DNA of 64,000 nucleotides from Taxillus chinensis (lineage: Eukaryota > Streptophyta > Magnoliopsida > Santalales > Loranthaceae). Positions 23,871 to 33,639 of this stretch are shown one piece after another (positions within the stretch are counted from its first letter, which is position 1; every line of letters begins with the position of its first letter). The translations under genes and the position numbers were made by a program. The stretch lies in NCBI GenBank assembly GCA_023512835.1, contig CM042091.1, positions 302,145 through 366,144 on the forward strand. The letters are read 5' to 3'. The notes below the pieces were generated by a model. That model had not been told where the DNA came from and made no database searches. It saw only the letters and a program-made list of their open reading frames with translations.

Positions 23871-25831
23871 CGCCCCAATTTCCTTCCACTTGGAAATGAG
23901 TAGTGATCGCCATGCCCGCACCCGAAGGGACAAGGGGTTGGTCAAGCACCTTAAAAGGACTTCTCCAGACGGTGCAGGTCCCAAACTTGCACAATCAAAG
24001 CAACATGCCAAGGGGCATGCTCCTATTCCCAAACCATGCACACAAACACAAATTGGATAACAACATCTCATTTTATTTCATTTCAAAGACTAAATGTTTA
24101 TTACAACCCAGTCGGGGAAAAACCCCTATGAAGCACATCATAATAAAACCAAACCAAATTCCAGAACATAAAACCACAAGCACAACAAAGGAAATAACAT
24201 AAAACTCCCGGCCTCGGGGCCTAGCTCCTCAGGCCTTCACCTACCGTTTGCTAAACCCCGCAAAAGAACAGTTTATAGGAGGGGTGAGCAAACCATAGCT
24301 CGAAGGGGATCCAGGTCTCCCCGGACCCGTCCCGCTCTACAACATGCATGATATGTGTATGCTTATGCTCGTGTCGTGCCTAAGGCTAACGCAAAGAAAC
24401 ATCACCCAAGAACACTCTTTACCTGAGCCCACACCGAAGGGCAGAGGACACCCCGCCACCACGGCGACATGACATACCACATCAGGCGAATGTTGCATGG
24501 ACACCAATGCAACATTTTCCACCCGAGTCGATATGGTCAACCACCTCCCTGGCGCCATACCTACCCTCAGGAATGGGTGTAGACTTAGCCCACCGTCGTG
24601 AGTGCTACACCGAGACTCAGGACCACGTCCTGGCCAAATCTCAAAGGGGTCCAAACTATTGTGCCTGGCCCATATCTCACTCAATCTCAAACAGACCAAC
24701 AGAACAAAGATAGCATTACATCTCAACATGTAAACTCAAGACGCATTTACACTTTATTTCGAGGGACCAACATGGTCGATACAAGCCACACACATCAGCC
24801 TCACAGGCTTTTTATCAAATACAAATCAAACACACGACACACCAGTCACAGGTATATCATCGTGACACCCTTATACAAGGTCTCACAGGCATTATATTGA
24901 ATACATGGCATGCAGGCCTCACAAGACATTTTATCAAATACATAGTGTGCGGACCTCACGGACATTTCATTAAACACATGGTGGGCATAAACAAACCCGG
25001 AAAATCCTCAGGCCAAATTCAACATCGAATCAACAGAACATGCCATCGAAGGCCAACATCCATATAGGAGATCACACCTATATGGATTTACATATACATA
25101 TATACATAGGCGGATATCGTAGAAACGGAGGAGAGTTAGGAAGAACATGAATCCCTACCTCGGACTTTTGTCCTAACCTCCACGCTAGACACCTTCCAAC
25201 GACGCGAACCACCACGGCCGGACATCTCCCGAGATCTCTCTCTCTCTCTCTCTCTCTTCTGGCGACGACTGCAGCAAGGAAGAACACAAGAACCCTAAAC
25301 TCAAACTCAAGCCCTCATTATATAGACACTACCCACATCAAAACGACGTAGTTTTGATTAAGTAAATCACAGGATCAAAACGACGTAGTTTTGATCACAC
25401 AAGTTAGCACCTTTCCGCACCCATATAGGCCAAAATACTAGGAATTTCAACATGGTCCTTTGGAGGAAAATCATTAGAATGTCAAAACCAAGGGAACCAT
25501 GCAAAAATATGGTTGCACGCCAATTTGAACGTGAATTCCCCAATTCACGTGCAACTCCAAATGCACTCCAAATGCGCTCAAACTTCACCCCCTAGCCTCC
25601 TTGCATCATGTAGAAGACAACCACACTTGCACGTGAAATGGACCCATTTCACGTGCACCTCACATACACGTCCGTTTGGCCTTGAAACTTCGTGGTAGAT
25701 AGAGGACATCACTCTAAGCATCTTTCCTTTTTGCAAGTGAATTCATTTGAGCCCATTCACTAGGTCAAAATCTAGAAAACAACTCTACTCAGAAGGCAAA
25801 CCGTGACTAGCTCAAGGTACGGGTCCTTACA
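23871..25831 (-). repeat. E3 3-prime LTR
   Basis: Aligns along its length with 31311-33283; for example, 24061-24110 and 31509-31558 are nearly identical. It differs by occasional substitutions and short indels, so the element is not a brand-new insertion. It ends (plus strand) GGGTCCTTACA next to the polypurine tract. Promoter block: TATATAA-type box near 25318-25324 and near-palindromes at 25337-25358 and 25374-25395. The expected TGTCA start is replaced by CCATC. Confidence 0.85.
25337..25395 (-). promoter_or_regulatory. Paired near-palindromes upstream of TATA (E3 3-prime LTR)
   Basis: Copies at 25337-25358 and 25374-25395, both with the AAACGACGTAGTTT core, separated by 15 bases. On the minus strand they lie just upstream of TCTATATAATGAGGG. 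Confidence 0.7.
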
Positions 25832-25847
25832 TCCTCTCCCCCTTAAG
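25832..25847 (-). promoter_or_regulatory. Polypurine tract of E3
   Basis: On the minus strand, CTTAAGGGGGAGAGGA directly precedes the 3-prime LTR (TGTAAGGACCC). This is the expected position of the primer for plus-strand DNA synthesis. The same motif with one G fewer precedes the E4 LTR at 33640-33655. Confidence 0.8.
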
Positions 25848-26073
25848 ACTTTTCGTCCTCGAAAAGAAAAGGTGGAATGAAAGAAAACAATCACAACCAA
25901 TGCATAGGCCTCTAACACCCTCTAGCACAAATTAATACACAACAAATCACAAATTATTTTACACATTTATACACTCCACATGGTCATGTAACGATGTTAT
26001 ATTCTCAGTTACCTAACTAGTTGGGCAAATACCTGATTATGTTAAAGTTTGATGCTTGCCCTCCTCCCTTCCT

Positions 26074-27300
26074 TCATAGTTGTTCGTCCTCGAACGGATC
26101 AGGATAATGAGCACGCATCTCGGCCTCACGTTCCCAGGTCTCTTCCTCTAGCCCTCGGTGTTTCCACAACACCCGAACCAACGGAATAGTCTTACCTCGC
26201 ACTGCTTCTCGCGCTTATCTACAATACGGATGTGCCTCGACAATGACACATCCTCTCCAAGATCCAGGGTACCCCAATCTAGCACGTGTGTGGGATCCGG
26301 ATGATATTTCCGCAACCGGGATACATGGAAAACATTATGAACTCGCTCAAACTAGGTGGTAACGCCAACCTATAAGCAACAGGTCCAACTCGCTCAAAAT
26401 CTCGAACGGTCCAATGTACCAAGGGGACAACTTGGACCCAGTCCCAAATCTCTTATGCCCTCTCCGTGGAGAAACACGAAGGAATACGTGGTCGCCCACC
26501 AAAAACTCCAACGGTCGGCGTCGGCGATCCGCATAAGACTTCTCCTGCTCCGAAAGTAAGAAGGCGTTGCCGAATCGGCCGAACTTTTGCCGTAGCCTCC
26601 TGGACCAATTGAGGTCCTAATATAGCCGCCTCTCCTTCTCGCCCAACATAATGGAGACCGACACGGTCGGCCATATAATGCCTCAAACGGGGCCATCCTA
26701 ATCGAAGACCGGTAACCGTTATTATAGGCAAACTCCACCGAGAGGAAGGTGGGAAGCCCATGATCCTCCAAAATCAAGTACATAAGCCCTCAACAAGTCT
26801 TCCAATGTTTGAATGGTCCTCTCCGACTGACCATCGGTCTCGGGATGGAATGCGGTACTCAAATTAAGTCGGGTTCCTAATGCTTCCTGCAGACCTCCCC
26901 AAAACCGGGATGTAAACCGCGCATCCCTGTCCGAAACAATAGACAAGGGCACTCCGTGCAAGCGGACAATCTCATCAACATACAACCGGCTTAACATGCC
27001 GATGGAGTCGCGCTCTCGAATTGCCAAGAAATGGGCTGACTTAGTTAAGCGGTCCACTATGACCCAAATCATGTCCTTCCTCCCAAGTGGTAGGAAGTCC
27101 CGTCACGAAGTCCATGGTAATATGCTCCCACTTCCACTCAGCTACAAGTAAAGGTCGCAATTGACCAACTGGTCGTTGGTGCTCGCCTTCACTTGCCGAT
27201 AGGTAAGGCACCTGGAAACAAACTCGCTACCCTCTGTTTCACCCCCGGCCACTAGAACCGTGCGCGAATGGCATGATACATCTTAGTTCCTCCTAGATGC
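26074..27300 (-). pseudogene. E3 integrase with chromodomain-like C-terminus
   Basis: Joins the element's DNA copy to the host chromosome. On the minus strand the core is readable at 26722-27072: [14 protein letters not shown], then [13 protein letters not shown] (second catalytic Asp region) and [17 protein letters not shown] (catalytic Glu region), followed by SWASHLPL. A second frame (26394-26783) continues with [12 protein letters not shown] and PFEALYGRPCRSPLCW. The end of pol reads ETWEREAEMRAHYPDPFEDEQL, stop at 26074-26076; a chromodomain-type ending of this kind is found in chromoviruses. The frame changes at about 26760 and again further down, so the protein is not encoded in one frame here. 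Confidence 0.85.
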
Positions 27301-27624
27301 TAGAGCCAAACGGGAATGATGAAATTCCTCAAAGACATCCTCACGCAAGGGAGGTGGTACTATCAAACGCCCCCGAAATTTCAGCTCATGCTCAACTCCT
27401 TTCGTCCGGCTCTCGACGGCTCTCCGGCCTCTATCCGGGCCCGGATCACCTCACGGTCCACGTCACCTAATCGTCCCTCACGGACACGCCGATACAAACT
27501 GGTATCACGGTGAGAGGACACAGGATAGCTCCCTCATCGCTGAAAGCAGGTTGCACCCGAAGCACCGCCAATCGCTCCATCATTTTCCATTCTCTCATGG
27601 AAACCTCGGCTTTCCCTTTTCTAC

Positions 27625-28168
27625 TTAGCGCGTGGCTACTAAATTTCCCTTCCCAGGCGTGTAGGAGAGCGTGAAGTCAAACATTTGCAGGTACTCTACC
27701 CACCTCCGTTGTCGCAAATTTAGGTCTCTCTGGGTGAAGATATACCGTAGGCTTTTGTGGTCGGTATATACCACAAATTTCTCTCCCAACAGGTAATGTC
27801 GCCAAGACTTCGGGGCAAAAATAATCGCCGCTAACTCCAGGTCGTGTGTTGGGTAGTTTTGCTCATGGGACTTCATGTTCGCGAGCCATATGCTATGACT
27901 TGGCGTTCTTGCATCGAACACACCCCTACCCAACGCGAGACGCATCACAATACACCTCGAATGGCACTCCCTCCTGCAGTGGACTCAACACCGGTGCGGT
28001 AGTAGGCGAGTCTTCAACTCCTCGAATGCTCGCCTGGCACTTGTCCGTCCACTCGAATTTGGCTCCCTTCCGTGTAAGAGCTGTCATGGGCGCCGCCAAC
28101 CGAGAAAATCCTTCCACAAAACGCCGGTAATACTCCCGGACCCAAGAAACTCCGGATCTCAAAAACAT
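27625..28168 (-). pseudogene. E3 RNase H and reverse transcriptase thumb
   Basis: Two overlapping minus-strand frames. 28168-27926 carries [20 protein letters not shown] and PFEVYCDASRVG, the thumb and the start of RNase H with its first acidic residue. 27948-27625 continues in another frame with NYPTHDLELAAIIFA, YTDHKSLRYIFTQRDLNLRQ, RRWVEYLQMFDF and YTPGKGN. A single frame change between them breaks the enzyme. The RNase H degrades the RNA strand during reverse transcription. Confidence 0.85.
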
Positions 28169-28169
28169 T

Positions 28170-28830
28170 TGTGGGCCTCTTCCAAGATGCTACGGACTCA
28201 ATCTTGGTTGGGTCCACTCTAACCCCTTCGGCGGATACCACATGCCCAAGAAAATGTACCTCTCGCATCCGAAGTCACACTTGCTAAATTTAGCATACAA
28301 GTGATGATCTCGTAGCGCCTACAAAGACCACGGCCAAGTGCTCCTCATGCTCGGCTTGGGTTTTGGAGTACACAAGGATGTCGTCAATAAATACCACCAC
28401 GAAGGAATCCAGGTATGGGGTAAATACCGATTCATTAGATGCATGAACACGACAGTGCGTTCGTGAGCCCAAAAGGCATCACTAACCACTCATAGTGTCC
28501 GTATCCGCACCTGAATGCCGTCTTAGGGATGTCTTCGCTCCTAACCCTCAATTGATGATATCCCGAACGCAGATCGATTTTTGAGAACCACCGTGCTCCA
28601 CTCACTGGTCGAATAAGTCATCGATCCGCGGAAAGGGTATTTGTTCTTTACCGTTACATGATTGACTTCCGATAATCAATGCAAAGTCGCAACGAACCAT
28701 CCGCCTTCTTAGCGAACAAGACCGGTGCACCCCAAGGTGAGGTACTAGGACGGATAAAACCTTTATCTCCCGGTTCCTTTATTTGCTTCGAAGCTCCCGC
28801 AACTCAGCAGGTCCCATCCGGTATGCTACT
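28170..28830 (-). pseudogene. E3 reverse transcriptase core
   Basis: Minus-strand sequence encodes, in shifting frames, [17 protein letters not shown] and [12 protein letters not shown] near 28680-28770, a [17 protein letters not shown] segment near 28460-28510, and the catalytic motif [15 protein letters not shown] at about 28360-28400, where the two Asp bind metal. These are hallmarks of Ty3/gypsy reverse transcriptases. At least three frame changes occur, so it is inactive as sequenced, although some of these could be consensus errors. Confidence 0.85.
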
Positions 28831-29224
28831 TGTGAGATGGGTCCCACCCCTTGGCAACAGTTCAACCATGAACTCGATACTTCGTGTGGAGGCAACTCCA
28901 ACAACTCCCCAGGAAAGACATCCTGGAAATTTTCGACAACATCCTGGCCACACCCTTTTCTCTAAGTCACCTTCCTCCTCAAAGGTTAGGGTGGCAAGCC
29001 TATGGGTAATATTGCCCCATAGCTCCCTCGTCGGTCCAGCTCTCCCAAGATTCCTATCCCATTCACCCACTAGGATACAGGAAGATCCTGTGGGTGTAGT
29101 AAATGATACTGTCGCCTATAGCGATCAATCTTAGCCTGAAAGGCCATCAACCGATCCATCCCCGTAATCAAACTAAAAGTCCTCATGGGCATTACGTACA
29201 AATCAAATGAGAGGTCAACCTCTC

Positions 29225-30016
29225 CTATCGTAGCGCACACTCTCGACACATTTGGTGGATCAACTCCACACCTCCCATTGGGGACTCGACCCTCGGAGGT
29301 CTATCGGCCTCCACACAATCAAGTCCAAGGCTCTCCACCAAGGACTTAGCGATCGGGGAACACGAAGCTCCAGGATCAAACAATGCAGCAACAACGGTGC
29401 GAGATATTAGAATAGTACCTCGAACCACCGAAGGTCCAGCCCCACCTTCCTCGGAGGGTGATGGTAATTCCTCCATTTCAGTGGTGCCGAGGTAAGCGCG
29501 AACACTCGCCTTGGCCTGCCCCACCACTAGCCTCACTTGCCTTCCCTTTTGCTCCTGCCTGCGATCCACCGGGACGCCCCTCCGATCCTCCTTGTGGTTG
29601 CCTCTCCCCCCTGGTCGCCTAGTGTGACCGGAACCAGCTCGACCGGCCCGCCACGAATGTCCTGGCTTAGGGGCTGGGGCCTGAAATTGGGTCCCACCCC
29701 TGCTCCCTTGTGCTAAACTTCCAGCTCCCCGGCTGTTCCCCTTGCCGAAACACACCTTGCTGATGTGTCCCACCTTCCCACGGCTATGACACGTCAAGTC
29801 TTGCTTGGGGCACTCACGTTTGACGTGCCCCTGACAGGCCACAACAGGTACACCCGCTTGGGAAGTTCCCAAAGCATCACTCCCCTGTCCTCCAAAGTAA
29901 CGGGATCCGGGGCGGAGCCATTGAAGCTTGGCCCCTATCCTTGGGAAAAGTTCCACTCCCGGCCTCAACCTTCGCCTCTTGGTTTCACCGTGCTTGTCGC
30001 GCGCGCTCCGCCCCAT
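29225..30016 (-). CDS. E3 nucleocapsid and protease (263-codon open frame)
   Basis: The longest intact frame in the element. It has two zinc-knuckle-like segments, CQGHVKRECP and CHSRGKVGHISKVC (residues about 61-90), which bind the genomic RNA; the first lacks its leading CxxC. A Gly/Arg-rich linker follows, then VVRGTILISRTVVAALFDPGAS, the entry to the aspartic protease, whose active site is usually D-S/T-G; here it reads D-P-G, which would disable it. The frame ends shortly after the SLGLDC segment, before the rest of the protease fold. The usual upstream capsid part lies in a different frame. Confidence 0.8.
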   Translation of the reverse strand: MGRSARDKHGETKRRRLRPGVELFPRIGAKLQWLRPGSRYFGGQGSDALGTSQAGVPVVACQGHVKRECPKQDLTCHSRGKVGHISKVCFGKGNSRGAGSLAQGSRGGTQFQAPAPKPGHSWRAGRAGSGHTRRPGGRGNHKEDRRGVPVDRRQEQKGRQVRLVVGQAKASVRAYLGTTEMEELPSPSEEGGAGPSVVRGTILISRTVVAALFDPGASCSPIAKSLVESLGLDCVEADRPPRVESPMGGVELIHQMCRECALR

Positions 30017-30030
30017 CCGCTCCCTGGTGA

Positions 30031-30843
30031 GCCCGTCTTCCCTCCTCTAATCCTCTCTCAACAATCTTGGCGGTGTCCACGACTTCAAGATAGGTCTTCG
30101 GGCCGTAGCATCTCCACCCTTTGCTTCAGGGTAGGTTTGAGACCCATGGTAAACTTATGGGCCTTCAGGTCCTCCCTTGATATTGCTTGGAGCAAACCGA
30201 CTCAGCCCCGAAATCTCGCTCATACTCGCTACCGAGCGCGATCCCTACTTCAGGCCGCCGAACTCCTCCCGCTTCGCCACCGCAATGACTCGGGAAAGAA
30301 CTCCTCATGGAACAGTGGAGGAACTCATTCCAGGCCATGGTCTCCATGTCCCGGCTTCCTGAGATGCTAAGCCACCATTCCAAGGCTTCCTCCTCCAAGC
30401 GCCGGGATCGCTAGTCTCACTTTGTCTTCCTCCGGGGTCGAAGAAAGGAGAACACATGCTCGATCCGCCGCGCCAGTGCTCCTGCTCCTAGAGGTTCGGC
30501 TCCTCCCTTGAACCTTGGTGGATGTTCCTTTTGGAGCTGCGTCAACACGTCTCCCTCTTCCCGCCTCACCAAGCACTTCCCGCCTACATGGAGGTTCCGC
30601 CTCACGGGGTGGAGAAAGTGGCACCGCTTGTCGTGCCATCATCTCCCGACGCACCTCATTTAGGATCTCTCCCCCTGAGGTCCTCATGCATGCCTTGCAC
30701 GTTCTCACTTAGGGCCCGGACTTGGGCCATGATCCGCTCCAGGGGATCATCGCCCTCTACATGCTGTCCTCTTTCCTCTCCAAGACGTGCGAAGATTCAT
30801 CTTCTACACACTGGAGTAGCTCGGTTACTCTCCTAGGAGGCAT
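30031..30843 (-). pseudogene. E3 gag capsid region
   Basis: The start codon at 30843 opens MPPRRVTELLQCVEDESS on the minus strand. The capsid (retrotransposon gag) domain is readable in broken frames: LEWWLSISGSRDMETMAWNEF near 30340-30390, SEYERDF near 30225 and a segment near 30090-30180 corresponding to HKFTMGLKPTLKQ. These proteins assemble the virus-like particle. Frameshifts split it into pieces of 77 and 113 codons and others. Confidence 0.8.
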
Positions 30844-31310
30844 AGTCTACATAATTTAAACCAAACTAGGATCGGCTTCTCTCAAGCTCTACACACCCTC
30901 ATCCCCATGGGCCATGAGGTACTCAAGCAACGTTTTACATTTAAACATACGGGTAAATCACAAGCTACATAGCAGCAATTCATAGCAACAAGCCTCATAG
31001 AAAATCACCGAATTTCACAGCAACAAAATTTTATTTTTAGCAACAAGTTTCAGCAACATAGCATGTCCAATCACGATACTCATACCGAAATTAAACTAGT
31101 GCCCTAATGCCAATGCATGTATGCACTCTCAACCCAAATGCAAATGCCCTACTCCTTGGTCTAACTACCCCCGAGTACACCCCAGAAGACCAGGATAGGA
31201 CCACGTTGATCAGGCGTGTCCTATACCGCCTCCTAAGAGTCTCGGAAGCGGCCCAGGCCTCCCCACTATCCTAGGTCCACTAGACCATGAACTATTACTC
31301 GATACCATAT
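30844..31310 (-). other. E3 leader with primer-binding site
   Basis: A stretch between gag and the LTR without a coding frame. On the minus strand, TGGTATCGAGTA (to about 31298-31307) follows the LTR after three bases and resembles the start of an initiator tRNA-Met primer site. It is rich in CAGCAACA-type words near 30970-31050. Confidence 0.75.
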
Positions 31311-33283
31311 TGTCACGCCCCAATTTCCTTCCACTTGGAAATGAGTAGTGACTGCCCATGCCCACACCCGAAGGGACAAGGGGTTAGTGCAAGCACCTTA
31401 AAAGGACTTCCGCACGGGTGCTGTCCCAAACCTTGCACAACCAGGCTAACATGCCAAGGGGCACGCTCCTGCTCCCAAACCATGCACACAAACACAAATT
31501 GAATAACAACATCTCATTTTATTTCATTTCAAAGACTAAATGTTTATTACAACCCGGTCGGGGAAAAAACCCCTATGAAGTCAAGTGTACGTACAAATAA
31601 AACCAAACCAAAATTCCAAGAACATAAAACCACGAGCACAACAAAGGAAATAACATAAAACTCCCGGCCTCGGGGGCCTAGCTCCTCGGCCTTCACCTAC
31701 CGTCTGCTAAACCCCGCAAAAGGACGGTTTATAGGAGGGGTGAGCAAATCATAGCTCAGGTAGGGATCCGGTCTCCCCGCACCCGTCCCGCTCTACAACA
31801 TGCATGATATGTGTATGCTTGTGCTCGTGTCGTGCCTAAGGCTAAAGCAAGCAAACATCACCCAGTAAACACTCTTTACCCGAGCCCGCACCGAAGGGCG
31901 AGAGGACACCCCGCCACCACGGCGACATGACATACCACATCCAGGCGAATGTTGCATGGACACCAATGCAACATTTTCCACCCGAGTCGATATGGTCAAC
32001 CACCTCCTCGGGCGCCATACCTACCCTCGGGAATGGGTGTAGACTTAGCCCACCGTCGTGAGTGCTACACCGAGACTCAGGACCACGTCCTGGCCAAATC
32101 TCAAAGGGGTCCGGCTATTGTGCCTTGGCCCATATCTCATCTCGGTCTCAAACAGACCAACGAACAAGATAGCATTACATCTCAACATGTAAACTCGGCA
32201 CATCATTTACACTTTATCCCGAGGGACCAACATGGTCAGGATACAAGCCACACACATCAGCCTCACAGGCTTTTTATCAAATACAAATCAAACACAAGAC
32301 ACACCCAGTCACACAGGTATATCATCGGACACCCTTATACAAGGTCTCACAGGCATTATATTGAATACATGGCATGCAGGCCTCACAGACATTTTATCAA
32401 ATACATAGTGTGCGGCCTCACGGACATTTCATCAAACACATGGTGGGCATAAACAAACCCGGACAATCCTTAGGCCAAATTCAACATCGAATCAACAAAA
32501 CATGCCATCGAAGGCCAACATCCATATAGGAGATCACACCTATATGGATTTACATATATATATATACATAGGCGGATATCGTAGAACAGAGGAGAGTTAG
32601 GAAGAACATGAATCCCTACCTCAGACTTTTGTCCTAACCTCTACGCTAGACACCTTCCAACGACGCGAACCACCACAGAATCGCCCGGAGATCCTCTCTC
32701 TCTCTCTCTCTTTGGCAGCAGCTGCAGCAAGGAAGAACACAAGAACCCTAAACTCAAACTCTAAGCCCTCATTATATAGACACTACCCACATCAAAACGA
32801 CGTAGTTTTGATTAAGTAAATCGCAGGATCAAAACGACGTAGTTTTGATCACACAAGTTAGCACCTTTCCGCACCCATATAGGCCAAAATACTCAGAATT
32901 TCAACATGGTCCTTTGGAGGAAAATCATTAGAATGTCAAAACCAAGGGAACCATGCAAAAATATGGCTGCACGCCAATTTGAACGTGAATTCCCCAATTC
33001 ACGTGCAACTCCAAATGCACTCCAAATGCGCTCAAACTTCACCCCTAGCCTCCTTGCATCATGTAGAAGACAACCACACTTGCACGTGAAATGGACCCAT
33101 TTCACGTGCAACTCACATACACATCCGTTTGCCCTGAAACTTCTGTGGTAGATAGAGGACATCACTCTAAGCATCTTTCCTTTTGCAAGTGAATTCATTT
33201 GAGCCCATTCACTAGGTCAAAATCTAGAAAACAACTCTACTCAGAAGGCAAACTGTGACTAGCTCAAGGTACGGGTCCTTACA
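31311..33283 (-). repeat. E3 5-prime LTR (1,973 bp)
   Basis: Bounded on the plus strand by TGTCACGCCCC and GGGTCCTTACA. It pairs with the 3-prime LTR at 23871-25831. The promoter block has TATATAA near 32771-32779 and near-palindromes at 32791-32812 and 32828-32849, then a CT tract at 32693-32712 in the presumed transcribed leader. Immediately beyond 33283 the sequence reads TCCTTGCATCTTG, which resembles the interior of the same LTR family. Confidence 0.85.
32791..32849 (-). promoter_or_regulatory. Paired near-palindromes upstream of TATA (E3 5-prime LTR)
   Basis: Copies at 32791-32812 and 32828-32849, both with the AAACGACGTAGTTT core. On the minus strand they stand immediately upstream of TCTATATAATGAGGG, where transcription of the element should start. 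Confidence 0.7.
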
Positions 33284-33639
33284 TCCTTGCATCTTGTATA
33301 GGCCTGAGAAGCAAAAATATGCTTGCACGTGAAATGGGTGAATTCACGTGCACTCCAAAGCCCGAAATTTCGTGGTAGATAGAGGACCTCATTCTAAGCA
33401 ACTTTTGTTCATGCACGCCAATTGTTTGAGGCCATCTACTATATCAAAAGTGAGCTCCAAAGTCTGCAAACAACCCTTAAAACGCATGTATATGCATAAT
33501 CTTCCTAGGGCATAAATGTACGTTACCACTTGTCACATGCACCTCCCAAAAGTCCCCCCTTGGGCTCATCTCTTACCTCAAACTTGTGCACCAACATCCA
33601 AGGTGTTTGTGGTTAACTTCTTACACACGGGTCATTACA
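33284..33639 (-). repeat. E4 LTR tail
   Basis: A 356-base fragment that matches the distal third of the E1 LTR (compare CTTGGGCTCATCTCTTACC near 33562 with 20884) and ends GGTCATTACA against a polypurine tract at 33640-33655. It is therefore the truncated 3-prime LTR of an element whose interior lies to the right. E3 sits directly against it, so E3 or a recombination event removed the rest. Confidence 0.7.

Larger units (their letters stand above)
23866..33283 (-). mobile_element. Ty3/gypsy chromovirus-like element E3 (most complete copy)
   Basis: A 9.4 kb minus-strand LTR retrotransposon: 5-prime LTR 31311-33283, primer site 31298-31307, gag from 30843, zinc knuckles, protease, reverse transcriptase, RNase H, integrase and a chromodomain-like tail to 26074, polypurine tract 25832-25847, and 3-prime LTR from 23871 to 25831. 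The domain order, with integrase last, defines Ty3/gypsy. A tail reading ETWEREAEMRAHYPDPF suggests a chromovirus, perhaps of the Tekay/Del type. Several frameshifts break the reading frame. Both flanks are themselves LTR-like sequence, and I found no clear target-site duplication; the first five bases of the 3-prime LTR copy are not recognisable. Confidence 0.85.
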
